Origin: Clostridia bacterium
Lineage (GTDB): Bacteria > Bacillota > Clostridia > Christensenellales > Borkfalkiaceae
Assembly (NCBI GenBank): GCA_017456055.1
Contig: JAFTKC010000006.1
Span: 1-64,000 of the forward strand
DNA: 64,000 nt
Direction: 5' to 3'
Position numbers and translations under genes: made by a program. How positions within the stretch are numbered: the first letter of the stretch is position 1; every line of letters begins with the position of its first letter. Below are positions 45,015 through 54,183 of the stretch, piece by piece. The notes under the pieces were generated by a model. That model made no database searches. It saw only the letters and a program-made list of their open reading frames with translations, and was not told the DNA's origin.

Positions 45015-45572
45015 ATGGCAGATAAAACTCCGAACAGAATTAAAGTATTATATAAGGAAACAGTTGTTCCTGCTTTAATGAAAAAGTTTAACTATAAAAA
45101 CGTTAACCAAGCACCAAAACTCGTTAAGATTACCGTTAACTCAGGTTTAGGCGACATTAAAGAAAACAATAAGAGCGTACAAATTGCGCAGGAAGAACTT
45201 AAACAAATCTCCGGTCAAAAGCCTGTATTGACCAAGGCTAAAAAGTCAGTTGCTAACTTCAAAGTTAGAGAAGGACAAGGCGTTGGTATGAAGGTCACCT
45301 TAAGAGGCGATAGAATGTACGAATTCTTTGATAAATTCGTTTCAATCGCATTGCCAAGAGTTCGTGACTTTAGAGGCGTTCCTACCAAGTCTTTTGACGG
45401 TAGAGGAAACTATGCAATGGGCATTAAAGAACAACTTATCTTCCCTGAAATTTCATACGACCAAGTAGAAACCATCAGAGGATTTGATATTTGTATCACT
45501 ACGACTGCAAACACCGACGAAGAAGCAAGAGAATTGCTCGCTTTACTCGGAATGCCTTTTGCTAATAAGTAA
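45015..45572 (+). CDS. rplE: 50S ribosomal protein L5
   Basis: 185 residues. [20 protein letters not shown], then the 5S-rRNA-binding [27 protein letters not shown] and the [20 protein letters not shown] end. It forms the central protuberance with L18, encoded further down. GGAGG lies upstream. Confidence 0.97.
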   Translation: MADKTPNRIKVLYKETVVPALMKKFNYKNVNQAPKLVKITVNSGLGDIKENNKSVQIAQEELKQISGQKPVLTKAKKSVANFKVREGQGVGMKVTLRGDRMYEFFDKFVSIALPRVRDFRGVPTKSFDGRGNYAMGIKEQLIFPEISYDQVETIRGFDICITTTANTDEEARELLALLGMPFANK

Positions 45573-45590
45573 GGTTAAAGGAGATTAAAA

Positions 45591-45776
45591 ATGGCTAAAA
45601 AAGCAATGATAAATAAGCAGTTAAGACCTGCTAAATTTTCCACCAGAGCCTACACCAGGTGCAGTATTTGTGGTCGTCCACACGCTGTATTGAAAAAGTA
45701 CGGAATTTGTCGTATTTGCTTTAGAAATCTTGCCTATAAGGGTCAGATTCCTGGAGTAAAGAAGGCAAGCTGGTAA
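45591..45776 (+). CDS. rpsN: 30S ribosomal protein S14, zinc (type Z) form
   Basis: 61 residues. It has two CxxC pairs, CSICGRPH and CRICF, marking the short zinc-binding S14 of Gram-positive bacteria. It starts [16 protein letters not shown] and ends [18 protein letters not shown] zinc-free paralogue, if any, is not in the window. AAGGAG precedes the start. Confidence 0.97.
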   Translation: MAKKAMINKQLRPAKFSTRAYTRCSICGRPHAVLKKYGICRICFRNLAYKGQIPGVKKASW

Positions 45777-45791
45777 AGGAGGAATTAGAAA

Positions 45792-46178
45792 ATGACAGAC
45801 GTTATTGCAGATATGCTTACTAGAATCAGAAACGCTGTTTCTGCTAAGCACGAATCAGTTGAAATTCCTGCATCTAACACCAAAAAGGCTATCGCTAATA
45901 TTCTTTTAGAAGAAGGCTATATCGCAGGTGTTGAATATATTGAAGGTGTTCAAGGAACTATCAAAATTGCATTAAAGTATGACGGAAAGAACAAAGTTAT
46001 TTCCGGCTTAAAGAGAGTTAGTAAACCTGGTCTAAGAGTTTACGTTGGTACTGAAGAAATTCCACAAGTTTTAGGTGGCTTAGGAATTGCAATCTTATCA
46101 ACTTCAAAGGGCATTATGACCGGTGCAAACGCTAAGAAGGCACATCAAGGCGGGGAAGTTCTCGCTTACGTGTGGTAA
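45792..46178 (+). CDS. rpsH: 30S ribosomal protein S8
   Basis: 128 residues. [20 protein letters not shown] opens it. [20 protein letters not shown] and the [20 protein letters not shown] end are conserved. In Escherichia coli S8 represses the spc operon; no matching site was identified here. AAAGGAGG precedes the ATG. Confidence 0.97.
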   Translation: MTDVIADMLTRIRNAVSAKHESVEIPASNTKKAIANILLEEGYIAGVEYIEGVQGTIKIALKYDGKNKVISGLKRVSKPGLRVYVGTEEIPQVLGGLGIAILSTSKGIMTGANAKKAHQGGEVLAYVW

Positions 46179-46191
46179 TAGGAGGTAAATT

Positions 46192-46737
46192 ATGTCAAGA
46201 ATAGGAAATGCAGTTATCAATTTACCTGCCGGCGTGACCGTTGAAGCAAAAGACAAGGTTATCACCGTTAAAGGACCTAAGGGAACTTTAACTCAAGCCT
46301 ATGATCCAGTAATTTCTTTAACCGTAGAAAACAACACGGTTAAGTTCACTAGAGCAAACGAACAAGGCCCAACCAAAGCAAAGCACGGATTATATAGAGC
46401 GTTAACCGCAAATATGGTTAAAGGCGTGACCGAAGGCTTTAAGAAAACCTTAATCGTAAACGGTGTAGGTTGGAAGGTTGCTAAACAAGGCAAAAAACTC
46501 GTTATGAACGTAGGATTTTCACATCCTGTAGAACTTGAAGAAATTGAAGGAATCAACATTGAATGTCCTAGCCAAACTGAAATCGTTGTAAACGGAATCG
46601 ACAAAGAAAAAGTTGGTCAATTTGCAGCGGTTGTTAGAAGCGTTAGAGAACCTGAACCATATCACGGATACGGAATTCGCTACAGCGACGAAGTAATCGA
46701 GAGAAAGGTTGGTAAGGCTGCCGGCGCGAAAGGCTAA
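46192..46737 (+). CDS. rplF: 50S ribosomal protein L6
   Basis: 181 residues, two L6 repeats. SRIGNAVINLPAGVTVEAKD, VTEGFKKTLIVNGVGWKV and the C-terminal RSVREPEPYHGYGIRYSDE are clear. It sits near the sarcin-ricin loop. It is followed by an unusual 96-nt structured gap before rplR, whereas most gaps in this operon are 10-30 nt. Confidence 0.97.
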   Translation: MSRIGNAVINLPAGVTVEAKDKVITVKGPKGTLTQAYDPVISLTVENNTVKFTRANEQGPTKAKHGLYRALTANMVKGVTEGFKKTLIVNGVGWKVAKQGKKLVMNVGFSHPVELEEIEGINIECPSQTEIVVNGIDKEKVGQFAAVVRSVREPEPYHGYGIRYSDEVIERKVGKAAGAKG

Positions 46738-46759
46738 AATTTAATGTGCTTTTAGTGGG

Positions 46760-46804
46760 TGCGCTTAAAAGTTTAGCGCATCTGCCGAGTGCATCAAACG
46801 ATGC
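46760..46804 (+). promoter_or_regulatory. Paired hairpins between rplF and rplR
   Basis: TGCGCT/AGCGCA (46760-46765, 46775-46780) and GCATC/GATGC (46791-46795, 46800-46804). There is no T-tract, so they are more likely an RNA processing or protein-binding site than a terminator. Confidence 0.45.
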
Positions 46805-46833
46805 GAAAAGTTATTAAAAACGGGAGTTAAACT

Positions 46834-47202
46834 ATGATTAACAAAATAAATAAAAATCAAGACAGAATTAAAAGACATAAGAGAGTTAGAGCAAAAATCA
46901 AGGGAACGGCTGAAGCGCCAAGACTTTCAGTTTATAGAACCTTAAACCATATTTATGTTCAAATTATTGACGACGTAAAGGGAAACACCTTAGTGACGGC
47001 GTCAACTCTCGACAAAGAACTCAAGGGTACTTTCGAGGGCAAAGATAAGAAGGCGCAAGCATTTGCAGTTGGCGAATTAGTTGCTAAGAAAGCAAAAGCA
47101 AAGAAGATTAAAACCATCGTGTTCGACAGAGGTGGATATCTTTACACAGGCCGTGTTCAAGCATTAGCAGACGGCGCTAGGAAGGGTGGCCTTCAATTCT
47201 AA
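46834..47202 (+). CDS. rplR: 50S ribosomal protein L18
   Basis: 122 residues. [20 protein letters not shown], then [18 protein letters not shown] and the [20 protein letters not shown] end. It binds 5S rRNA together with L5. GGGAG precedes the ATG; the start lies after the structured gap. Confidence 0.97.
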   Translation: MINKINKNQDRIKRHKRVRAKIKGTAEAPRLSVYRTLNHIYVQIIDDVKGNTLVTASTLDKELKGTFEGKDKKAQAFAVGELVAKKAKAKKIKTIVFDRGGYLYTGRVQALADGARKGGLQF

Positions 47203-47222
47203 TAGGAAAGGAGAAAATAAAA

Positions 47223-47744
47223 ATGGCAAGAGATAATAACAGAGCACCTAAGCGTGTTGAAGAAAACGACGGCTTAATTAAAAAGTTAATTTGCGTAAAC
47301 CGTGTCACTAAAACCGTTAAGGGTGGTAGAAATATGAGATTTGCTGCGCTTGTTGTTGTAGGCGACGGAAAGGGCAAAATCGGATGCGCTATGGGTAAGG
47401 CTAAAGAAGTTCCAGAAGCGATCGATAAGGCAACTGCAAGAGCAAAGAAAGGAATGTTCCCTGTATCGTTATTAAACACGAGTATTCCACACCAAGTAAT
47501 AGGAAAATTCGGCAGAGGTTCAGTATTAATGATGCCTGCTGAAGAAGGTACCGGTGTTATCGCCGGCGGTCCTGTACGTGCGGTAATGGAAGCAGTTGGT
47601 ATCACCAACATTAGAACTAAGTCACACGGAACGAACAACCCAATCAACTGTGTAAAAGCGGCTATTCAAGGTCTAAAAGAACTTCGTACTGCTGAACAAG
47701 TTGCGGCTATTCGTGGCAAAAGTGTTGAAGAAATTAACGGTTAA
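47223..47744 (+). CDS. rpsE: 30S ribosomal protein S5
   Basis: 173 residues. [20 protein letters not shown] and [20 protein letters not shown] form the double-stranded-RNA-binding domain, then [20 protein letters not shown] and the C-terminal [13 protein letters not shown]. Accuracy protein of the decoding site; spectinomycin-contact loop region present. AAAGGAG precedes the ATG. Confidence 0.97.
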   Translation: MARDNNRAPKRVEENDGLIKKLICVNRVTKTVKGGRNMRFAALVVVGDGKGKIGCAMGKAKEVPEAIDKATARAKKGMFPVSLLNTSIPHQVIGKFGRGSVLMMPAEEGTGVIAGGPVRAVMEAVGITNIRTKSHGTNNPINCVKAAIQGLKELRTAEQVAAIRGKSVEEING

Positions 47745-47758
47745 GGAGGAAATTAAAA

Positions 47759-47962
47759 ATGGCTAAAAAGAAAGCAACCGAAACCGCTAAAATCAAAGTG
47801 ACGCTCGTTAAGAGTACGATAGCGGTACTCCCACAGCATAAGAAAATTATCGAGGCTTTGGGTCTTACTAAAATCAATTCTTTCAAAATTCATAACGAAA
47901 ACGCAAGCACGCTCGGTATGATCGAAAAGGTAGGCTACCTTTTGAAAGTTGAAAAGATTTAA
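47759..47962 (+). CDS. rpmD: 50S ribosomal protein L30
   Basis: 67 residues, slightly longer than the usual 58-60 because of a charged N-terminus (AKKKATETAKIK). The core KVTLVKSTIAVLPQHKKIIE and ALGLTKIN is typical. AAGGAGG lies upstream. Confidence 0.95.
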   Translation: MAKKKATETAKIKVTLVKSTIAVLPQHKKIIEALGLTKINSFKIHNENASTLGMIEKVGYLLKVEKI

Positions 47963-47992
47963 GTACAGTTAAAATTCAAGGAGTAAACTAAT

Positions 47993-48439
47993 ATGAGATT
48001 AGGAAATTTAAGTCCTGCTGAAGGTGCAACTAGAGAATCAAAAAGACTCGGTAGAGGTATTGGTTCTGGCCTAGGTAAGACCAGTGGTAAAGGACATAAA
48101 GGTCAATGGGCAAGAAGTGGCGGCGGAGTTCGTCCTGGATTTGAAGGTGGTCAAATGCCTTTAATTAGACGTGTTCCAAAACGTGGCTTCAACAATCATT
48201 TTAGAAAAGAATACAGTATCGTTAACCTTTCTACTTTAGAAAGTTTCGAAGCTGGTTCTATCGTAGATATCGAAGTTCTTAATGAAAAAGGACTTATCAA
48301 ACTCGTTAAGGGTGGTGTAGGATTAAAGGTTCTCGGCAACGGAACTTTAACCAAGGCTTTAACCGTTAAGGCTGATTGTTTCTCTGCTAGTGCAAAAGAA
48401 GCAATCGAAAAAGCAGGCGGTACGGCAGAACAAATCTAA
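47993..48439 (+). CDS. rplO: 50S ribosomal protein L15
   Basis: 148 residues. [20 protein letters not shown] and the glycine-rich [20 protein letters not shown] typify the extended arm that threads into 23S rRNA; the C-terminal globular domain is intact ([12 protein letters not shown]). Directly upstream of secY as in nearly all spc operons. Confidence 0.97.
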   Translation: MRLGNLSPAEGATRESKRLGRGIGSGLGKTSGKGHKGQWARSGGGVRPGFEGGQMPLIRRVPKRGFNNHFRKEYSIVNLSTLESFEAGSIVDIEVLNEKGLIKLVKGGVGLKVLGNGTLTKALTVKADCFSASAKEAIEKAGGTAEQI

Positions 48440-48457
48440 ACCCTATAGGAGGGAAAA

Positions 48458-49759
48458 ATGTGGCAAACAATTGTCAATGCGTTCAAGATTAAAGAGGTTC
48501 GCAAAAAAATTCTAATAACTATCGCATTGTTATTCGTTTATAGACTAGGATGTATGATTCCCGTTCCGGGCGTTAACCTTTTAGTTGATAACATAACGGA
48601 GTACAAGTTCTTAGAAGTAATGAGCGCCGTTTCAGGTGGTGCGCTTCAATACGGCGCGTTCTTCGCAATGGGTATTGGACCTTACATCAACGCATCAATT
48701 ATTATTCAACTTTTAACCGTAGGTATTCCCGCGTTAGAAAGACTTTCTAAACAAGGCGAAGAGGGAAGAAAGAGAATTAACGTTTATACGAGAATTTTAA
48801 CTTTAGTCCTTGCTATCGTACAAGCAATCGGTATTATCGTTGCGTTTAGTGGTCAAGGTGAAGGTACGATTGACTTTAACCAAATCTTCGGCGCAGAAGG
48901 TTTTGGCTTAGTTATGAGTTATATCTTCTTAGTTGTGGTTTATACTGCGGGTGCAGCGCTAACCATGTGGCTCGGCGAAAGAATTACCGACTACGGCGTT
49001 TCTAATGGTATTTCACTTTTAATCTTCGCAGGTATCTTGTCAACTGCAGGTACTTCGATATTAAACGTAATTAGACAAATTGGAAACCCTGCTACGTCAC
49101 AATCGGCAACTTGGAACTTATTAGGATTCCTTATTGCCGCTCTAGTAATCTTCGCTGCAATCGTCACCGTTAACAGCGCTGAAAGAAAGATTCCAGTTCA
49201 ATATGCTAAGCAAGTTAAGGGTAGGAAAATGTATGGTGGTCAATCAACCCATATTCCTATTAAGGTTAACTCTTCTGGCGTTATGCCTTTAATCTTCGCT
49301 TACGCTATTCTTTCTTTCCCAGATTTAATCTTAAATCTTATCGGGGTAGATAGCAATAACTGGTGGTCGGCTAACGTTGGTACGGGTACAATTCCTTACA
49401 CTGTTTTACTCTGTGTATTGATTTTATTCTTCTCGTACTTCTATAACCAAATCCAGTTCAATCCGGATGACATTAGTAAGAGCATCCAAGGCAACGGGGG
49501 ATTTATTCCTGGTACTAGACCTGGTAAACCTACCGCTGACTACTTGAAGAGAGTTGCAAACAGAATAACCTTATTCGGCGCTATCTATTTAGCGTTGGTT
49601 GCTTTAGTTCCATCACTTATTTTCTCAGGAATTGAAGCAAGTTTGGTTAACGTATTCAGCGCAACCGGTCTTCTAATCGTAGTTTCAGTTGCATTGGAGT
49701 TTGAACAAGCACTACAATCACAAATAATGATGAAGAACTATAAGGGATTTCTAAAATAA
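48458..49759 (+). CDS. secY: Preprotein translocase subunit SecY
   Basis: 433 residues, ten membrane helices. This is the channel of the Sec translocon. Visible are the helix-2 plug region FLEVMSAVSGGALQ, GIGPYINASIIIQLL, LERLSKQGEEGRKRI, and the C-terminal cytosolic loops GGFIPGTRPGKPTADYL and the ERKIPVQYAKQ segment that contact SecA. GGAGG lies before the ATG. The many secreted proteins in this window use this route. Confidence 0.97.
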   Translation: MWQTIVNAFKIKEVRKKILITIALLFVYRLGCMIPVPGVNLLVDNITEYKFLEVMSAVSGGALQYGAFFAMGIGPYINASIIIQLLTVGIPALERLSKQGEEGRKRINVYTRILTLVLAIVQAIGIIVAFSGQGEGTIDFNQIFGAEGFGLVMSYIFLVVVYTAGAALTMWLGERITDYGVSNGISLLIFAGILSTAGTSILNVIRQIGNPATSQSATWNLLGFLIAALVIFAAIVTVNSAERKIPVQYAKQVKGRKMYGGQSTHIPIKVNSSGVMPLIFAYAILSFPDLILNLIGVDSNNWWSANVGTGTIPYTVLLCVLILFFSYFYNQIQFNPDDISKSIQGNGGFIPGTRPGKPTADYLKRVANRITLFGAIYLALVALVPSLIFSGIEASLVNVFSATGLLIVVSVALEFEQALQSQIMMKNYKGFLK

Positions 49760-49760
49760 A

Positions 49761-50381
49761 ATGAAAATTGTATTACTCGGGGCACCAGGTTGTGGCAAAG
49801 GTACTCAGGCATCACACATAGCCGATAGATATAATCTTCCACATATCTCTACGGGAGATATCTTTAGAGAGATTATCGGCAGTGGCACCGAACTTGGCTT
49901 AGAAATTAAAAGAATAATAGATGGTGGGAATCTTTGTCCCGATCATCTAACCGTGGAAATCGTTAAGCAAAGATTAGCAAAACCTGACTGCAGGAAAGGT
50001 TATATACTTGACGGTTTTCCACGAAATATAAACCAAGCGATTGCACTAGAGGAGTTTTCTTCGCCAGACGTCGTTTTGAATCTTCACATAGAACTAGATA
50101 AAATTGAAAAGAGAATTACTGGGAGAAGAAATTGCACCAAGTGTGGAAATTCCTTCCATATTGATTTTATCGGCAATACCATGCGCTGTCCAAGGTGTGG
50201 AAATCAATTAATGATTAGAGACGACGATAATCCCGCGTCTGTTAAAGAGAGATTGAGAGTGTACGCAAGTCAAACCGCCCCTTTAATAGAGTATTACGAA
50301 AAATTAAATAAGATATCAACAATCGACGCTGATAAGACGATTGCGGGTGTTTTTGAACAAATTGTAAAGGTTCTCGGCTAG
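49761..50381 (+). CDS. adk: Adenylate kinase
   Basis: 206 residues. Interconverts AMP, ATP and ADP. P-loop GAPGCGKGT (7-15), STGDIFRE, LDGFPRNINQA and a zinc-binding LID with CTKC and CPRC (about 125-148), the Gram-positive type. It follows secY with one base between, in the standard secY-adk-map order. Confidence 0.97.
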   Translation: MKIVLLGAPGCGKGTQASHIADRYNLPHISTGDIFREIIGSGTELGLEIKRIIDGGNLCPDHLTVEIVKQRLAKPDCRKGYILDGFPRNINQAIALEEFSSPDVVLNLHIELDKIEKRITGRRNCTKCGNSFHIDFIGNTMRCPRCGNQLMIRDDDNPASVKERLRVYASQTAPLIEYYEKLNKISTIDADKTIAGVFEQIVKVLG

Positions 50382-50382
50382 T

Positions 50383-51129
50383 ATGATAAAAATTAAGACT
50401 GAACGAGAAATAGCGTTAATGCGTGAAAGCGGAAAACTCACGAGAGACGTGCTAAATTATCTTGAATCTAAAATCAAAGTGGGAATGACTACTAAAGAGT
50501 TAGATAAACTTGCCTACGACTACATAGTTAGTCACGGCGGATATCCTTCGTTTTTAGGGTATCAAGGGTATCCTGCATCAACCTGTATATCAATAGACGA
50601 TATGGTTGTGCACGGAATTCCATCAAATGATATAGTGATTAAAGACGGACAGATAGTTAGCGTGGACGTGGGAGTAATCCTAAACGGCTGGCAAGGCGAT
50701 GCGGCAAGGACCTTTATGGTCGGCAATGTTAGCGAAGAAAAGAGAAGATTAGTGGAAATCACTAAAGAATGCTTTTTCAAAGCAATCGAAAATCTTTGCG
50801 ACGGCTCGCCCGTAGGCAATATAGGATACGCCGTACAAACGCATGCGGAAAATAACGGATATTCGGTAGTTAGGGCTTTAACCGGTCACGGAATAGGTCA
50901 AGAAATGCACGAAGATCCAAGCGTTCCAAACTTTGGAAGAAGAGGAACGGGAATCCGTTTGAAAAAGGGTATGGCAATAGCGATAGAGCCTATGATTAAT
51001 ATGGGCACTTATCAGGTGAAATTCTTAGAAGATGGTTGGGGAGTAGTCACTAAAGACGGTAAGCCTTCAGCCCACTACGAAAACACCGTTGCCATAACGG
51101 ATAACGGAGTAGAGATTTTAACTTTATAA
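50383..51129 (+). CDS. map: Methionine aminopeptidase, type I
   Basis: 248 residues. Removes the initiator methionine. The metal ligands lie in SVDVGVILNGWQGDAARTF (two Asp), LTGHGIGQEMHEDPSVPNFG (His), AIAIEPMINMG and YENTVAITDNG (two Glu). It starts one base after the adk stop. No N-terminal SH3-type extension is present, as in the short bacterial form. Confidence 0.97.
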   Translation: MIKIKTEREIALMRESGKLTRDVLNYLESKIKVGMTTKELDKLAYDYIVSHGGYPSFLGYQGYPASTCISIDDMVVHGIPSNDIVIKDGQIVSVDVGVILNGWQGDAARTFMVGNVSEEKRRLVEITKECFFKAIENLCDGSPVGNIGYAVQTHAENNGYSVVRALTGHGIGQEMHEDPSVPNFGRRGTGIRLKKGMAIAIEPMINMGTYQVKFLEDGWGVVTKDGKPSAHYENTVAITDNGVEILTL

Positions 51130-51178
51130 ATTTATCGGTTAAACCGACGAAAAAACTCAAAAAAAGGAGGAATAGTTT

Positions 51179-51400
51179 GTGTCTAAAGAAGACGTAATTG
51201 AAACCGAAGGCGTGATAGTAGAAACTCTACCGAACGCAATGTTCAAAGTAAAGTTGTCCAACGGACATATAATAACTGCGCACATATCTGGTAAACTTCG
51301 CCAACATTACATCAAGATAATTATCGGCGATAACGTAAAATTAGAAATGAGTCCATACGACTTGACCAAAGGCAGAATAACTTGGCGTAGTAAATCTTAA
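51179..51400 (+). CDS. infA: Translation initiation factor IF-1
   Basis: 73 residues, OB-fold. [20 protein letters not shown], then [20 protein letters not shown] and LTKGRITWR. The start is GTG at 51179, set by AAAGGAGG at 51164-51170 eight bases upstream. A small CGGTT/AACCG hairpin lies in the gap after map. Confidence 0.97.
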   Translation: MSKEDVIETEGVIVETLPNAMFKVKLSNGHIITAHISGKLRQHYIKIIIGDNVKLEMSPYDLTKGRITWRSKS

Positions 51401-51431
51401 CGCAAACAATTCCAAAAAAGGAGAGAAAAAA

Positions 51432-51548
51432 ATGAAAGTAAGACCTTCAGTTAAACCTATGTGTGACAAATGCAAGGTAATTAAGAGAAACGGAAAAGTA
51501 ATGGTAATTTGTTCAAAGAACAAAAATCATAAGCAAAGACAGGGTTAA
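51432..51548 (+). CDS. rpmJ: 50S ribosomal protein L36, zinc form
   Basis: 38 residues: [20 protein letters not shown], then [18 protein letters not shown]. The zinc ligands are C11, C14, C27 and H33. One residue longer than the usual 37 because of an extra Asn-Lys in the last loop. AAGGAGAG precedes the ATG. In the standard infA-rpmJ-rpsM order. Confidence 0.96.
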   Translation: MKVRPSVKPMCDKCKVIKRNGKVMVICSKNKNHKQRQG

Positions 51549-51554
51549 TCCCCG

Positions 51555-51629
51555 CTTACCTATCTAGGTAAGAACGAAAACAAAGGCTTAAAGGAAAGGT
51601 TATCATTCCAAACGACCAAACTTTTAAGC
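51555..51629 (+). promoter_or_regulatory. Structured gap between rpmJ and rpsM
   Basis: The 132-nt gap holds CTTACC/GGTAAG (51555-51560, 51567-51572), then GCTTAAA/TTTAAGC (51586-51592, 51623-51629) enclosing GGAA/TTCC. In Escherichia coli the S4-responsive alpha-operon leader lies at this same place, before rpsM. No sequence match is claimed. Confidence 0.45.
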
Positions 51630-51680
51630 GTTAACATATACAAAAAAATAAAAATAAGGAAAAAAATACGGAGGTATTTA

Positions 51681-52058
51681 ATGGCACGTATAGCCGGCGT
51701 TGATTTGCCAAACAACAAAAGAGTGGAAATCGGTATTACCTACATTTACGGTATTGGACTTCCAACGGCAAAGAAAATCATCAAAGAAACGGGTATCAAC
51801 CCAGACACTAGAGTAAAAGATTTGAGTGAAAGCGACGTAGCTAAACTCAGAGAGTATATCGAACATAACCTTCAAGTAGAGGGTGACTTAAGATCAGAAG
51901 TTAACCTTTCAATTAAGAGATTGATTGAAATTGGTTGCTTTAGAGGTGTTCGTCATAGAAAGAACCTTCCAGTTCGTGGACAAAGTTCTAAGAGAAACGC
52001 GAGGACGAGAAAAGGTCCACGCCGTACCGTTGCTAAAAAGAAAACGGCAACTAGATAG
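51681..52058 (+). CDS. rpsM: 30S ribosomal protein S13
   Basis: 125 residues. [20 protein letters not shown], then [13 protein letters not shown] and the basic tail with [20 protein letters not shown] and [11 protein letters not shown] that reaches the P-site tRNA. GGAGG lies before the ATG. First gene of the alpha part of the superoperon. Confidence 0.97.
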   Translation: MARIAGVDLPNNKRVEIGITYIYGIGLPTAKKIIKETGINPDTRVKDLSESDVAKLREYIEHNLQVEGDLRSEVNLSIKRLIEIGCFRGVRHRKNLPVRGQSSKRNARTRKGPRRTVAKKKTATR

Positions 52059-52071
52059 GAGGTGACAGAAA

Positions 52072-52461
52072 ATGGCAGCAAAAAAGATAGTTAAAAAACG
52101 TAAAGACGTGAGAAAGGTTGACAAAGGACAAGTTCATATCCAAGCATCTTTCAACAACACGTTAGTGACGATAACCGATATGCAAGGAAATGCAGTATCA
52201 TGGTCAAGTGCGGGAAGTTTAGGCTTCAAGGGTTCAAGAAAGAGCACTCCGTTTGCAGCGCAAATGGCTGCTGAAGCAGCAGGAAAGGTAGCAAGAGACC
52301 AAGGTATGCGTTCTGTAGAAGTATACGTAAAAGGACCTGGTGCAGGTAGAGAATCTGCAATCAGAGCGCTTGCAAACTGCGATATGGAAGTGACGCTTAT
52401 TCAAGACGTTTCTCCAATCCCACACAATGGTTGCAGACCACCTAAAAAACGTAGAGTATAA
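52072..52461 (+). CDS. rpsK: 30S ribosomal protein S11
   Basis: 129 residues. [40 protein letters not shown] and the end [15 protein letters not shown] are hallmarks. Forms the platform near the mRNA exit with S7 and S18. AGGAGGTG precedes the ATG. Confidence 0.97.
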   Translation: MAAKKIVKKRKDVRKVDKGQVHIQASFNNTLVTITDMQGNAVSWSSAGSLGFKGSRKSTPFAAQMAAEAAGKVARDQGMRSVEVYVKGPGAGRESAIRALANCDMEVTLIQDVSPIPHNGCRPPKKRRV

Positions 52462-52472
52462 GGAGAAAAACA

Positions 52473-53096
52473 ATGGCTAAATATACTGATTCAAAATGTC
52501 GTTTATGTAGACGTGAAGGCGCAAAGTTATTCTTAAAAGGCGAAAGATGCTATAAAGGTTCTTGCGCATTTGAAAGAAGACCTGTTGCTCCTGGACAACA
52601 CGGTATGGCAAGAAAGAAAATTTCTGAATACGGTTTACAACTTCGCGAAAAGCAAAAATGTAAGAGAATTTACGGCGTATTAGAAGGTCAATTTAGAAAG
52701 TATTATGAAAAGGCTGATAGAATGAAAGGTATCACCGGTGAAAACATGCTTTCTCTATTGGAAAGAAGACTTGATAACGTTATTTATAGAATGGGTATCG
52801 GTTCTTCAAGAGCGCAATCTCGTCAATTAGTGACTCACGCGCACTTCACCGTTAATGGCAAGAACGTAAATATCGCATCTTATATCGTTAAAGTTGGCGA
52901 CGTTATCGCTGTTAAAGAAAACAAGAAAGACAACAAGTTCTTTGCTGAAATTAAGCAATTAAAGGTTGGAGTTATGCCAAAATGGTTAGAGTTCAACCCT
53001 GAAACCTTAACCGGTAAGATTATCGCTCTTCCAACTAGAGAAGATATCGATATCACCATTAAGGAACACATGATTGTCGAATTGTATTCAAAATAA
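52473..53096 (+). CDS. rpsD: 30S ribosomal protein S4, zinc form
   Basis: 207 residues. An N-terminal CRLCRREG...RCYKGSC gives the four-cysteine zinc-binding form. [30 protein letters not shown] and the S4 domain ([20 protein letters not shown]) follow. Early 16S binder and a classic autoregulator. It sits inside the alpha operon here, unlike Bacillus subtilis where rpsD is separate. A structured gap follows. Confidence 0.97.
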   Translation: MAKYTDSKCRLCRREGAKLFLKGERCYKGSCAFERRPVAPGQHGMARKKISEYGLQLREKQKCKRIYGVLEGQFRKYYEKADRMKGITGENMLSLLERRLDNVIYRMGIGSSRAQSRQLVTHAHFTVNGKNVNIASYIVKVGDVIAVKENKKDNKFFAEIKQLKVGVMPKWLEFNPETLTGKIIALPTREDIDITIKEHMIVELYSK

Positions 53097-53128
53097 TTAG
53101 AAAAATAAATTTAATAAGATTAAAAATT

Positions 53129-53205
53129 TTCGATGGGTTTTCTAGAGGGGAAACAAGAAAAATTCCACGTTTCTTGTACGAATTCTCTAGAAAATCAAAT
53201 TCGAA
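53129..53205 (+). promoter_or_regulatory. Three-tier hairpin between rpsD and rpoA
   Basis: Outer TTCGA/TCGAA (53129-53133, 53201-53205), middle 10-bp TTTTCTAGAG/CTCTAGAAAA (53138-53147, 53185-53194), inner ACAAGAAA/TTTCTTGT (53153-53160, 53170-53177). No T-tract follows, so not a terminator. AGGAGG of rpoA lies just after the structure, so it could gate rpoA translation or be a processing site. Confidence 0.6.
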
Positions 53206-53226
53206 ACTATTAGGAGGTAATTTCTT

Positions 53227-54180
53227 ATGATGGAAATCGAAATGCCAAAAATAGCTGTGGAAGAAAAAGAAAACAAGAGTTATGCTAAAATCGTAGTTGA
53301 ACCTTTGGAAAAAGGCTTCGGCTTGACTTTAGGAAACGCTTTGAGAAGAATTTTATTGTCTGCTTTACCAGGCGCTGCAATTCAAAACATTAAGTTTGCT
53401 GAAGAACTTGGCGTTAAACACGAATTCACCGCAATCAATATGGTTAAAGAAGACGTGACTGAAATTATTCTTAACTTAAAGGGCGTTATAGTAAAGACTT
53501 CTTGTTTAGACAAAGATTACAAGAAAACGGTTAAACTTTATAAAGAAGGTCCTGCAGTAGTTAGAGCAGGTGACATCAGTTCAGATGCTGAAATCGAAGT
53601 GTTAAACCCAGACCTTTACATTTGTACAGTTGACGAGGGTGGCAAGATTGACGTTGATTTAACTATCGGTCGTGGCAGAGGCTACGAAGGTGCAGACGAG
53701 CACAAGACCGACGTTATTGACGAAATCGCTATCGATAGTATCTATACTCCCGTTAAGAAAGTTAGTTATAACGTGACTGCTACGAGAGTTGGTCAAAGCG
53801 TTGACTTTGATAAACTTACTTTAGAAGTATGGACAAACGGTGCGTTCTCAGGTAGAGATATCGTTAGCCTTGCTGCAAAGATTATGGAAGAGCATATCAA
53901 AATGTTCGTTTCACTTTCAGACGTTGGCAACATTGGGATTCTCGTTCCACCTGAAGAAGACAAGAAGACCAAGATTTTGGAAATGACCATTGAAGAAATG
54001 GATTTGACCGTTCGTTCATATAACTGCTTAAAGAGAGCAAACATTCACACGGTGGAAGATTTAACTAAAAAAACAGAAGAAGATATGCTTAAAGTTCGTA
54101 ATTTAGGTAAGAAATCTCTCGACGAAGTTATTTACAAGTTAGAGAGCTACGGCTTAAAGTTAGCGGACAAGGAGGACTAA
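53227..54180 (+). CDS. rpoA: RNA polymerase alpha subunit
   Basis: 317 residues. The N-terminal assembly domain has EPLEKGFGLTLGNALRRILL, the flexible linker starts near ILVPPEEDKK, and the C-terminal DNA-binding domain has NCLKRANIHTVEDLTKKTEE and LRNLGKKSLDE-like VRNLGKKSLDEV. The C-terminal domain would contact the AT-rich region upstream of the ribosomal promoter. Two adjacent ATGs (53227, 53230); GGAGG suits both. Confidence 0.97.
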   Translation: MMEIEMPKIAVEEKENKSYAKIVVEPLEKGFGLTLGNALRRILLSALPGAAIQNIKFAEELGVKHEFTAINMVKEDVTEIILNLKGVIVKTSCLDKDYKKTVKLYKEGPAVVRAGDISSDAEIEVLNPDLYICTVDEGGKIDVDLTIGRGRGYEGADEHKTDVIDEIAIDSIYTPVKKVSYNVTATRVGQSVDFDKLTLEVWTNGAFSGRDIVSLAAKIMEEHIKMFVSLSDVGNIGILVPPEEDKKTKILEMTIEEMDLTVRSYNCLKRANIHTVEDLTKKTEEDMLKVRNLGKKSLDEVIYKLESYGLKLADKED

Positions 54181-54183
54181 AAA

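Noticed and set aside
47177-47647. 156-residue open frame on the minus strand
   Set aside because: Antisense to rpsE and rplR. The ribosomal genes are certain.
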